From Halisarca cf. caerulea (lineage: Eukaryota > Porifera > Demospongiae > Chondrillida > Halisarcidae): a stretch of 64,000 bases of DNA. Below, piece by piece: positions 37,401 through 47,200 of the stretch. Below the pieces are notes generated by a model, which ran no database searches, was not told where the DNA came from, and saw nothing but the letters and a program-made list of their open reading frames with translations. Numbering within the stretch: position 1 is the first letter of the stretch; every line of letters starts with the position of its first letter. The DNA lies in contig CAUJGJ010000037.1 in NCBI GenBank assembly GCA_963170055.1, positions 1,051,601 to 1,115,600 of the forward strand, read 5' to 3'. Position numbers and translations under genes: made by a program.

Positions 37401-38217
37401 ATGTACAGAAATGCAGTTTACTAGTGTATGAGTAGACACTGCGGCTGTGACCTTGTAGCTCAGAGTTCTACGTATCAGTATCAGTATTAATTATACTGTA
37501 GATTATTTGAATGGACCATGTACTATATATACAGTAATACAATATGCGCACTGTCACAATATTGCCTTAAATTGTTTATTCAATCAGTATTAATTTTACA
37601 GCGTAGCCATTTGTCTCTACCTTCCTCCAGCTCACCCTCAGGAATGGGCACCTCATGAAGAAGGAGTAAAGCTCAAGGAAATACCTCTACGAGAGGGTAG
37701 TCAGGAGTACAATGTAGTTGCTGATCTTTTCCACAGCAGCATGGGCACACATGTCAGGATCTACCAGATAGTCCGAATCCAGAATGTAGACCTATGGAGG
37801 GACTTCTCCCACCGTCGCCAGATGTTTGCAGAGCAGCAAAAACCAAGCCACGACAGACTGACATTCCATGGGACTAGGGCGAACAACCCAAGAGAGATCT
37901 ATGCTGGCCAACGTGGACTGGATATCATTAGAAGTGAACGTGGAGCTTATGGAAGAGGTATTTACCTGGCCAAAGATGCTTCTGTATCTCATGGTTACAA
38001 ACATACTGATCGTGGATTTAATCAGATGCTTGTGATAAGGAGTCTTCTTGGTCAAGTGAATATCAATGTCCGAGATGGCCCAGCACCTACCCAGCAAGTA
38101 CAGGGTGGAGTGGTTCAAGCCTACGATAGCATCCGAGGAGCTTTAGGAGGAAAGGATATATACATTGTTCACCGCAATGATCAGACATACCCAGCTTATC
38201 TCATAACTTACAAGTAA
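14519..38217 (+). CDS. Giant sacsin-like / HEPN / PARP fusion protein, copy 1
   Basis: Four coding exons by my model: 14519-14623, 17412-17676, 23542-36630, 37631-38217 (4681 residues, stop TAA). Borders are GT-AG and phases agree: exon 1 ends K35, exon 2 opens ELLQNADDAGA, exons 2/3 rebuild 'HHLTDLPTIVSG', and exons 3/4 rebuild 'FDPNAHPQEW'. Three sacsin repeat regions follow, each opening with a GHKL-ATPase N-box (catalytic Glu about residues 36, 1412 and 2435; ExxQNADDAGA) and a 'GRFGxGFxxxYHLT'-type box. A glycine-rich linker (about 4240-4275, with a long Gly run) precedes a HEPN domain like that of sacsin (about 4312-4470; 'CHESVEKCLKALF'). The last exon is a PARP catalytic domain (H4566, Y4598, I4663). 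Sacsin is a co-chaperone of the Hsp70 system. No J-domain HPD motif or N-terminal ubiquitin-like domain is seen here, and the PARP is an addition. Likely role (inferred): an ATP-regulated scaffold delivering ADP-ribosylation. Intron 2 is 5.9 kb and full of insertions. Confidence 0.9.
14965..16338 (-). mobile_element. 5'-truncated, decayed LINE in intron 1 of copy 1
   Basis: The minus strand carries reverse-transcriptase pieces in order but with stops and frameshifts: 'LGFSKAFDMVNH' near 16200-16240, a degenerate 'GVPxGSILGPLLF' near 16050, 'LADNTSL' (an altered FADD box) near 15955, 'LKLSVSKTQFV' near 15840, then 'CLGIILDDKLTWKAQV' (15791-15423) and 'RRxxxxxxYVWRCVNKQAPPDL' (15466-15206). The 3' end at low coordinates is a short A/T-rich 'atagatagatg' style tail. 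Copy 2 and the relic lack it. This explains most of the size difference of intron 1 (2788 against 1139 bp) and puts the insertion after the duplication. Ends are estimated by comparison with copy 2. Confidence 0.8.
19411..19475. repeat. (TA)n microsatellite
   Basis: About 27 TA units followed by 'aaatatatata', in intron 2 of copy 1. Tyr-Ile repeat frames across it are artefacts. Confidence 0.97.
20634..20687. repeat. Small hairpin 'tagtctcgttcccag'
   Basis: tagtctcgttcccag pairs with 'ctgggaacaagacta' around a short centre. The same 'agtctcgttccca' word recurs at about 43750, so it is a dispersed repeat. From 20766 to 22309 I otherwise see only intron sequence with weak similarity to intron 2 of copy 2. 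Confidence 0.6.
22310..22841. mobile_element. MITE-like element, intron 2 of copy 1
   Basis: Left terminus tactgtatagcaggaagttt and right terminus 'aatttcccactatgcggta' are inverted and resemble the ends of 40430-40630, with 'ttcgcaga'-type internal words. It is about 530 bp and non-coding. The boundary call rests on the termini alone. From 22842 to 23541 intron similarity to copy 2 resumes ('cacacctgg'-like words) with no gene. Confidence 0.5.
36099..36570 (+). other. HEPN domain of copy 1
   Basis: It encodes an all-helical segment: 'WLTQCLNDYEAAKSLL', then 'VCFLCHESVEKCLKALF', 'HTNVKDLCEEL', 'YLRCRYPDY' and a C-terminal helix 'FQEAEDAVTAVRRILETI'. This is the layout of the sacsin C-terminal HEPN domain, a dimerising, nucleotide-binding domain in human sacsin. 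The R-x4-6-H ribonuclease motif of HEPN RNases is not apparent, so RNase activity is not supported. It is nearly identical in copy 2. Confidence 0.8.
37631..38217 (+). other. PARP catalytic exon of copy 1
   Basis: The exon follows the acceptor 'taccttcctccag' and is phase-matched to the donor at 36631 (intron of 1000 bp). It reads 'IPLREGSQEYNVVADLF', 'IYQIVRIQNVDLWRDF', 'LTFHGTRANNPREIY', 'GAYGRGIYLAKDASVS' and 'YIVHRNDQTYPAYLITYK', the order and spacing of the PARP ADP-ribosyltransferase fold. The His of HGT and Tyr of GIYLA bind NAD. The third triad position is Ile, not Glu, which in known PARPs goes with mono-ADP-ribosylation. No PARP regulatory helical domain or WWE domain precedes it. 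Confidence 0.9.
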
Positions 38218-39225
38218 ACTTACAGTAGAACTAACTCACAGTAACAATAGTAGATGAATGTTTAGTACTGTAGCTAATTAGAGCATTATAACAAGGTCTA
38301 TAGTGTAGTAGTAGACAGTCAAACCACTCCATACTTTTGTAGGTTTGTTCATGTATAGCTGTTATAAATTGTAAAGTGCATAATATTTCAATGGAATTTA
38401 AGTGTGATTGAATAGTTAATGCCACCAATCGATCGGAGTGGGCCACTTCTGTAGCTCATTATTAATTAACAGGCTGAGGTAATAATAAAAATTTAAAGTA
38501 CCTGCATGGCAAATGCCTGTCTACACATGTGCAATTGCTATAGCTATCAAAACCTCGTGATGATCTGCAGTTGTCTGCATGCATGTGTTCATCGTTCCAG
38601 ACAACTGCACCTTGCCTCCTCTAGCTGCGTACCATCTTGAAGTCTGAATTAGCGCATGCCTCTACAGTTTTTTCCTCTTATTTTCTGTCCACCCTTTTGC
38701 CATGAAAGAGATGTGCGGGCTATATACCCCCAGGTGTTCGTACTGCATAAAGCCACTAGCACTTGATAGGGCCCACATGATAGCCCTTCTAGTGATGATA
38801 TGCATGCATGCTTGCACACCAGCACAGAGGGCAGAGCTGTACACTCTTTTAAAAGGATTCTGAGTGCAAATTCCCTTATATATAATGCATGATGCATGCA
38901 GTCCAAGGGATTCTTAGTTGGAACCTAAAGCCTACAGAAGTGATGTAAAGGGAGCCGGGTAGGTGAGGTGGTCAGGACTACCCTTAAGGATGGAATCCAG
39001 TGTGGTGCTGTAAGTGGGTGGAAATATCCTAGTCCGATTTTAGGGGTAGATTTAGGAGACAATACATGGGGTGTGGGAATATAGGTAAGGCATTAATTTC
39101 CAAAATAGCATAAAACAATATAAGTCGACTGTATGTACACATACTGTATGAACAGAATCAATCATATACATTATTTTTCCTGTAGCTGCATGCTGTTTGA
39201 AAATATACAATGATACTCGTCTGCA
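38218..39225. other. 3' UTR and flank of copy 1, duplicated
   Basis: Nearly identical, by eye, to 62998-64000 with only scattered differences and small indels. An AATAAA lies at 38484-38489. The matching place in copy 2 reads 'aataatattataaaaat', so this signal is not shared and the real poly(A) site is uncertain. No gene is seen; open stretches on either strand here are not protein-like. Confidence 0.7.
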
Positions 39226-40030
39226 GGGCAAATGCATAAATAAATAATAGATAAATGCCGCATCTGTACTGTATGATCTTTAACTATGCAAGTGATATAC
39301 TGTATATATAGCTGTTATATTTCATGTAGATCATCCCTTAGCTTGTCCATCACCAATAATTGGCAGTTGTTCTCCTTTGCGTGACTATATAGAACCCTGA
39401 ATACAGCTACAGTATGTGCAAATTTGAAAAACAATGCCATACAAATATACTGTAGAACAAATTTCTGAATGTGATTTGCTAAATCTAAAATGTATACGTA
39501 TACTGCAGCTGTATGCAGATGAAATTGAACCTTCTTTCGTTTACTTTTTAATATACAAATGCAATGCTTATTCTAGACTTCCATGCACTGGAGTCATGCC
39601 CGAGATCATTGTATACTCATTGTACATGTGAATTGTACTTCATATATCCCACCATGCAATCTTGCCCTTCATGAGGGATCTTATATGTACATATTATACC
39701 ATCTGCATGTGACTATATCATACATGCAGTGTAACTGCATACACAGCTGAAATATGTTTTGCAGGAGCTGTGAACAGAGGTGAACAGAGCATGCATGATG
39801 AAAACCTCTGATGTTTGATCGCACATACTTGTAACTATGAAATGTACCCAAAAGTAAGTTTTTATGCCAATGCTTTGGCATGCGTATGCCATTTTATGAT
39901 GCAATTATGTGTACTGTACCATGTATGGTGGAATATCTGAATAATATGATCATAAAGAGCATGAAGACAAATATATGTCAATAACTTAAGATGTATTACA
40001 GCATTTTTGGACATTGTGGTGTATAAGTTA

Positions 40031-40237
40031 GTAAAATGCTTTCTGAATCTGTACAGATAAAGCACGTCAATCTTTTACATCAAAATTCTTCAATATACAA
40101 CGTTTCGCCACTTGGGCTTCTTCAGGTACCTACCTACCTACCTGAAGAAGCCCAAGCGGGAGAAACGTTGCATATTGAAGAATTTTGATGTAAAAGATTG
40201 ACGTGCTTTATCTGTCCAGATTGAGAAAGAATTTTAC
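40031..40237. mobile_element. Near-perfect 207-bp palindromic MITE
   Basis: Starting gtaaaatgctttctgaatct and ending 'agattgagaaagaattttac', the two arms are inverted along their whole length ('cttgggcttcttcaggta' against 'cctgaagaagcccaag'). They meet at a (cctac)-type centre near 40134. It is a full hairpin with few mismatches, hence probably young. Confidence 0.85.
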
Positions 40238-40429
40238 AAACTTAAGCGTCCAGCATGTCGGATAATTATTTCTACAATTGTGGTGTATCTTTTTCATAGA
40301 CTTATATTCCGCCCAGTTTGGAGCATGATTTATCAGAGGTTCAACTGTATTATTCAATCCCCTTATATGGCTGCATAAGGTGAACATGTGGTGAGCATGT
40401 GGTGAGTGGCCAGCATACGTGTCAGTGAA

Positions 40430-40630
40430 TACCGTATACCAGGAAAGTTTTGCGGGGATAAAGTTTCACAAATTTCACGAATTTGCGAAACTTTAATTCG
40501 CGAATGCTAGCTCTATTCTATACATAGCTATGTTCTACAGTGATATTTGCAAAAAGTTTTTTTCACGAAAATCGCGAAATCTAGGTACTCACGAAAGTTT
40601 TACTACGCGAAACTTTCCCAGTATACAGTA
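40430..40630. mobile_element. MITE with 'taccgtataccaggaaag' terminus
   Basis: The left end, taccgtataccaggaaagtt, and right end, 'aaactttcccagtatacagta', are inverted repeats. The interior is rich in 'cgcgaaa'/'tttcgcg' words. It is about 200 bp with no coding capacity, and its ends resemble those of 22310-22841. Confidence 0.75.
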
Positions 40631-41491
40631 GAATGAAGTTCAAGTGTTAGACTTGACAATCATTACAGTATATAGGTAGTATCAAGCAATACACTTGGCA
40701 GACAAGTGTTTCACATGTACAAGTACATACATATATACTGTAGGGTCTGAGAAGGGTCAGCCAGTTCCTGTGTCATGGTAGTGCTGAAGGTCTTGGTAGA
40801 GATCTTCTCCAAACAAAAAAGGCATACCAATGCAAGCTGACCAGCCTGCTTGGATCCTTTGTCTACTGTGAGTCAGTTTGGCCTTGCAGAATGTCAAATA
40901 TAGCTGTAAAGTCGGGACAATTAGAATGGTGCGATCCCGGTCAGGAATGAAATGAATGTAAAGTCAATGTGTGACATTTATATTAGACAAGAAAATGCAT
41001 GGCGCTGTGTAAATTTTAGGGACAAGAAATTACACATCAATGATGGAAAAGCTAGAATTCATATCATTAAATCAGTTGATGCATGACTATGATATAACCA
41101 TGCATGATACATCATTTGATCAACCAGCAATTCCCTACATAGTCTATACAGTATGATATTATTATTATTATGCAGCACCCTCAGCATCAGACACTATAGC
41201 TGTGATCTATACATGAAAAAAATGTTAAGAGTTCAATGTCAGAGTAAATCCCCAAAGTTGAGCTGGTTGCAAAATGGATATGACAGCAGTTGAAGATATC
41301 AAAAGTCCTGGTCATGCATACACCATAGATCAAAGTGTATTACCCTCAGCAATCAACGATGGTTGCATGTGAACAAGACATCTCGTGCAATCCTCACCAG
41401 CAGTAGACCATCAACCTGTACATGTCCCTAAGGGCCTTGGACATCGTGGAGGAGGAGGTTGCACATATAGGATACTGCCTTCTGAGGATAT

Positions 41492-43240
41492 GCCTCATTT
41501 TCTGAGGTTTTTGTAGCCAGTCAGACGTGTATTTTACTTGCATGGGTCGAGTATATATCTATGGTGATTGCGTCTAGCACATGATTCGACTATGATGGGA
41601 CCTTCCCGGAATCCACGTGACTCGAAGCGCATGCAAGCGGGTCATTGCGAGGGTCAATCTTGGAAGCTGTTGCAGTGGATATACCGTAAGATCGAGAGTA
41701 GATTATACTGCTCCCTAACGTACCAAAGACGACGACTTTCAGGACTGTAAGCTATTCTTGTACCTTTATAATGCTGTGAGTGCAGTTTACCTGTACGATC
41801 GCTCTTCTTGTAATGTAAAGTGTCGTAGACGTAGAGTAGGGTAGGGTATCACGGGACGGAGGCTATTTTTAGCCATTACGTGATAGCTTGAGCAGCGGCA
41901 TCAGGAAGTGTGCGCAAAATTCCAAAATTGTTGTGCAGGTTTGTTTGCCATTTGTTGACCACACCATCCAATTGCAAACAACTTGGTGGCTGTGACAGTG
42001 TAAATGTACACAAGTTACCAACTACTGTATTCCTACCTTAAAAATGTCTTGAAGAAGCTAAGAAATCAGTGCTCAATTTCAAAGTAGTGATGATAGCACA
42101 AAATATAACAAAAACATAAATAAAAAATACATCATCAAAAAGCTAAAAACATGTTGTTTTCCATGCTAGGAAAAAACTAAATGAAATTTATTGATGACAT
42201 GAGACAGAGCCCTATGTGTGAAGAGTGGCCATTATTAGGCTTCGCGACCAATAATGGCCTACCCAAGTGTCCCCGAGGCACTCTTTGTATCTTCGCTTAT
42301 ATGCAATGTGAGTCATTGGACTCTATGTTCAATTATAGATAATATGTGGCCCTAACTGGAATGCTAGTAAATTGTTCTTCAACTTAATCTGTTGCTTCTC
42401 TACAATGAAAGACCCTTATAGGTGTCCCATAACTCCCTACACTACTCTAGTCTATAATGTAGAGAGCCTATGCGTAGACCACCCAGATCTCCACAGACGA
42501 ATATATATGTATTAGTGTACTTTTCCTTTCAGTTTTAGGCATGGCTATGGAAGGAGACGATGGCTCCTCTGACGGAATTTATCAAAAACTTGCTACAGAG
42601 GTACACGGACGGTGGTCAGATTTTGAAGGTACGGAGATGCCATAAAAAAATTGCGTTTTCGGGCGGAATGTCAATTACTGAAGTGTGCCTACATAAGAAA
42701 ATTACTACATTTTTGCTGGTTTAGAGTGTTTTCTCAAAACATGTAGCCATAGTTCCAACGTCGACTGCTGCTTTAACCAAATGTTATTATACTAATTATT
42801 GTCAGACTGTCAGCCGGAGGGTATAATTCTTTATGCGGTGAACACTAGGACATTATATTATAGCAACAATTGTTAGTAAGTATATTCTATTATACTATAC
42901 TTTATTTTTATTGTTTTAGCATATGTATTGTATTGTCTCTAATACAAACTAAAACAGCATTACACGCAGCAAAAATAATTCAATGATGCCTGTGTCCATA
43001 GCATTCCTATAGCTACATACATCACAGGGTGGGTCATGAATTTGTGGTGTGCGATTTCCATATATCCCACTCATGACAAGTTTCAATCCAATGTAGCTCC
43101 CTTCTAAGAATCCTATGTAGAGACCTACAGTAGTCGCAACTGCTAAAAACAAAGCCTGCAATTAACATTGACATGCCGTCATTTGTATAACTTTTGCCAT
43201 GTCCATAGTATTTTTCTTTCTTGATGAAAACAGTAAGGGC
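41492..43240 (+). pseudogene. Broken third copy: promoter cassette, exon 1 and part of intron 1
   Basis: Similarity to the 5' end of the giant genes begins near 41492 ('tttttgtagccagtc'), includes the conserved 5' UTR donor near 41746 and is interrupted by a unique stretch (about 41818-42478). It resumes at the acceptor 'ttcctttcag' and exon 1 (42541-42628). Exon 1 is 88 bp instead of 105: a 17-bp deletion after 'gatggc' shifts the frame and removes the 'FGTMQP' part, so it cannot yield the normal N-terminus. Intron-1-like sequence continues to about 43240. Exons 2-4 are absent. This is a relic of a further duplication, or an abortive unequal exchange. Confidence 0.75.
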
Positions 43241-43388
43241 ATTCGATAAAGTATTTGATCAACCAGCAATCCTGCATAGTTTATGCAACATATTTGAGGT
43301 ACTCTCAGCAATATTAATATAATAATAATAATAATAATAATCATGATGACATGCAAAGCTACACATACATGCACATAATTACAGTTAA

Positions 43389-43595
43389 TTAGTCCGATGT
43401 ACCAACTGGCACATGAGTACCAAGGATGGACAAAGCATTCCCACGTTGGATGGCAACAGACAGTTGCTGTGTCAGATAGAAGTGGGACTTCTCTTCAAGA
43501 GTAACTGACTTCACTCTAGAAGACAGTTTGTGGAGGAAATCTCTGGTCTCACGGCCAAAGACTCCCGATGTCTCCACTGCTATGGGAGTGAACAT
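43389..43595 (-). mobile_element. LINE/retroelement 3' coding tail
   Basis: The minus strand reads 'FTPIAVETSGVFG', then 'YLTQQLSVAIQRGNALSILGT' within about 68 residues, ending in TAA at 43389. This is the conserved C-terminal tail found after reverse transcriptase in many invertebrate retroelements, related to the relics at 8120-8587. Only the tail is present. The stretch 43596-43959 shows no gene. Confidence 0.65.
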
Positions 43596-43959
43596 GTGAA
43601 CATGGTAAAGTTGATATGAAAGTATTTGAAAGTATTAAAATCCTGTGAAAAAATGTATGTAATAATATGAAAATCTGTTCATGCAGCCTCAAAATCTGTT
43701 CTGCATGGGTGGGTGCTTGTCATATACTATATCCTAACTCCTGCACCCTAGTCTCGTTCCCACACCCATTTCTTGCCAATGTGTTTAACAGTGTAGTGCG
43801 GTGGAATGTGAATATTGCCTTTAGTCGAGGATTGGAAGCATCCACCAGGGAACTATTTTAGCATAGTAATCATGACTCGACCCAGCAGTATCTATGAGTT
43901 TAGGTACTAAAGGAACAAATTTTGTGTGATAGACCCCGAGCCAGATCGCGTATCTATGG

Positions 43960-44235
43960 TTAGATCTTCCGGGAATGCGCGTGACTCAAAGCGCAAGCAG
44001 TTCTTGGAAGCTGCTACAGTGGGTATACCAAAAGAGCAAGAGTAGACTGTACCGCTCCCTAACGTTCTGAATAGTTCGATTTTTAGGACTGTAAGTTGTT
44101 TGTGTTCCTTTAAAATGCCACGAGTGCAGTTTTTCCTCGAGTATAGGTATATCTGTGCGATCGCTGTTCAAGTTCTGTAATGCCATATGGCATATGTACG
44201 AATGTGTATGTGTACTTTTCCTTTCAGTTTCAGTC
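43960..44235 (+). promoter_or_regulatory. Promoter cassette and 5' UTR intron of giant gene copy 2
   Basis: 'cttccgggaatgcgcgtgac' and 'tcaaagcgcaagc' match the region upstream of copy 1. A 5' UTR donor after 'tttttaggact' (intron from 44091) and the acceptor 'ttcctttcag' ending at 44227 are conserved, predicting a 137-bp UTR intron. Unlike copy 1 there is no divergent kinase gene next to it, so the cassette likely belongs to the giant gene itself. Confidence 0.55.
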
Positions 44236-47200
44236 ATGGCTATGGAAGGAGACGATGGCTTCGGTACTATGCAACCTCCTCTGACGGAATTCATCAAAAA
44301 CTTACTACAGAGATACACGGACGGTGGTCAGATTTTGAAGGTACGGAGATGCCCATAAGAATTTTTGCGAATTCCTCATCAATCATTTTTTGCTTGTTTA
44401 GAGTGTTTTCGCAAAACGTAATTTGTATAGCCATAGCTCTAACATGAGTCTGCATCGATCACTGAATTGAATTATTCTTGTTGGGTTGGTAGCCGGAGTT
44501 TACTTTTACGCGGTGAGCACTATCTAGATAGATAGCAAGAATTATTATTGATACTTATTAAATGTACAATAATATTATATACTATATTTTAACTTATTGT
44601 TTAACTTGAACACTAACTTCAAGTCTTATTATAATAGTATACATTCAAACTATTAAACATAATATGCGCAGCAAAATTATATATTCAGTGGTGACTGTGT
44701 CAATAACTTTCCTACATATAGACAGGGAAATGAGTGGGTCATGATTTTGTGGTTGTGAACAAGTTGCTGATTTCAATTCAAGAATCCTATGTAGAGACCT
44801 ACAATAGTAACAACTTTTAGAAACAAAGCTTAAAGACTTGTAATATTGACATGCAGTGATTTGTATAACTTTGCGATGTCCATAGTATTTTTCTTTCTCC
44901 TTCATGGAAACAGTAAGGACGTTTGATAACACCTAAAGTATTATTGTAATTCCACTGAACCTTGTAAATAATATTATAATAAGAATCTCCACATAGTATG
45001 GTGTAATGCTATCAAAGTATCTACTGACACATGCATACATTACAAACCGAGGAGCTCTATCATAACAATTAAATCTCTGAACATGTTTCACATTGCAAGA
45101 AGAACTTCTGTCCACAGCTGTGTCGAATGCTGTAGTGCTATTCTAAGAAAAATGTTCACAATGAGTAAACTTGTGAATGTAGTTTATTCACTGAAATTCA
45201 GAAATTGCTGTATATGGCCATGGAAAGTTGCAATGTGTACTACGTTGATTGATTCAAAATTAGTTGACCTTGTTTAGTCAACTACTGTGTATGGTCTTGG
45301 TACTCAATAAAACAACCAAAGCCCTCTATGTATATAGGAGCATGCTTATAGTAACATCCAAAAGACCAAATTATTGAATTAACTGCTAAATGTCATACAG
45401 CTACAATTATTACTGTATACAAGGTAGTGGGCCTACTGATTATGCATTCATATTCATAAATGCTATTCACCAACTACAGGAACTCCTCCAGAATGCTGAT
45501 GATGCTGGTGCAGATACTGTGAGGTTCATCATTGACTCACGGCAGCATCCTAGGGATCCAGGAGGGCTGTGGAAACCAAGTCTGGCTGCATTTCAGGGCC
45601 CAGCACTACTTGCATGGAACAACACAGTATTTTCTGATGCTGACTGGAGGAATATTGGCAAAATGCACCAAAGTGTTAAGGAAGAAGATGTGTTGAAGGT
45701 GGGACGATTTGGTCTCGGCTTTCAATCAGTTCACCACCTCACAGGTTTGTCAATGTCATATGCAGTAGGATCTCTGTACATTGTAGAGTGCATGTACTGA
45801 TTAGGTTGACTAGAGTGAGTGTGAGTGTGTTAAAGGCCTTTCTGTGTGTACATGCATGCATACCTGCTAATTAAATGTACACAGAAAGCCATTTGTACAG
45901 TACTGTACACCGTCTATAAAAGGGAATTTGGACTAATCTTTTTGACATCTCTACAAAGAATTACCATAATATATGGTTATTTTGAATTCCGTAAATTGAG
46001 CATTTGGACCCTGGGGTTATAAATATAACTAGACAGATTTTTTTATGCTCAAATAAGAGAATTATGATAACAACAATAATGAGAACTGATTCTAACGTTA
46101 CGAAAAAACAGACTGATAATAATAATAAAAAGTAATTCAGATGTGGCTTTCGGCAATCTGAAGGGAATAGGGCTACACGCTGCTTTGCCCACTTCGCGAT
46201 CCTGCTTTGCGAATGCACATGACTAGACAGATGATTATCATTGTGGGGGTGAGGATGAGGGAGGAACAAGCGTGAGGTACAGAGGCATAAAGATGACACA
46301 CAGCCCTTTGTAGGGAAAACTGAAAGTTTTCATATAATTACAGTATGCGATCAATATTTGTGGAATGAAACTTTCACAGTTTTTGCATTTTGGAAGCTAT
46401 GCACGAAAATTTTAAGTCAACGAAAGTTTAGGTTAAGCGCTTATGCAATGACCTAAATGGCCATCAAAAGAACAGGGGTCGTTAAGTTGCACTATGGTGC
46501 CTTAGCACTTTTCCATATGGCTTTCATCCACAAATAGACGAAGTTTATATCAATGAAAGGCTAAATAAAGGTAGGATTCAAGGAGGATCTGTGAAAGAAT
46601 GAACTGCGAAAATTGTGAAAATCGCCAATCCATGCAAGTTTCATCTTGCAAAAACTTGAGCATCTACAGTACATCGGACACAGACAAAAAGGCACTGATG
46701 TGATGCGCAAAGGTATAAAAATGTGCCTGACAAGTGAAAAGCCGTGCATGGGTGTATGTTGCTACATTAGAAAACACGGAAACTAATGTTAGCATTTCAT
46801 GATTTATATAGTCAATGATCACAATTGTCCTTAAAAAAGTCTTTTAAAGTGGTCTTTGAACCCACACTACCTGGTCAAATGCATAGTCATCTGGATCTGT
46901 GTTGCTTTCTTTTTAGTGCTCACTGCAAAACTTATAGACAAGGCTGTCCAGAAACTTTAAGCCTTCACTTATAGAATAGCACTTCCTGATGGCCTCAAAA
47001 ATATATAATGCCCACTTATATCATGACATTAGTGAGCTCATAGGTCATTGCAGAAATTCAGTTCTAGACGTATCTGAATGGCAATAGAAAACCAGTGGTA
47101 ATAATCAGCTTTAAAACTCCTGTGTCATCTCTGATTAATGACATGTTGACTGCAATGGCTGTTCCTCTGCATTTATCTGTAGTGTTATTTTCAGATCCTC

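Larger units (their letters stand above)
14190..39225 (+). repeat. Tandem duplication unit, copy 1
   Basis: The unit from the promoter cassette through about 1 kb of 3' flank is repeated at about 43960-64000. Exon offsets shrink from 29.7 kb (exon 1) to 28.1 kb (exon 2) and 24.8 kb (exon 3 onward), because copy 1 has gained insertions in introns 1 and 2. The right end is not known, since copy 2 runs off the window at 64000 still matching copy 1 near 39225. Confidence 0.9.
39226..41491. other. Spacer between duplication units
   Basis: No gene is recognised. It holds two hairpin MITEs (40031-40237 and 40430-40630) and otherwise AT-rich sequence. The phrase 'ttgatcaaccagcaat' near 41117 recurs near 43257 and may mark rearrangement around the relic copy. 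Confidence 0.6.

Noticed and set aside
36631..37630. Acceptor 'taattttacag' at 37601 as the start of the last exon
   Set aside because: It would enter the PARP exon out of frame given the phase-1 donor at 36631. The acceptor at 37630 restores the frame in both copies.
37741..38217. PARP domain as an independent 158-residue gene starting at Met 37741
   Set aside because: The reading frame extends upstream to 37631 with conserved PARP residues ('PLREGSQEYNVV'), and its acceptor is phase-matched to the donor at 36631. An independent gene would begin inside the domain.
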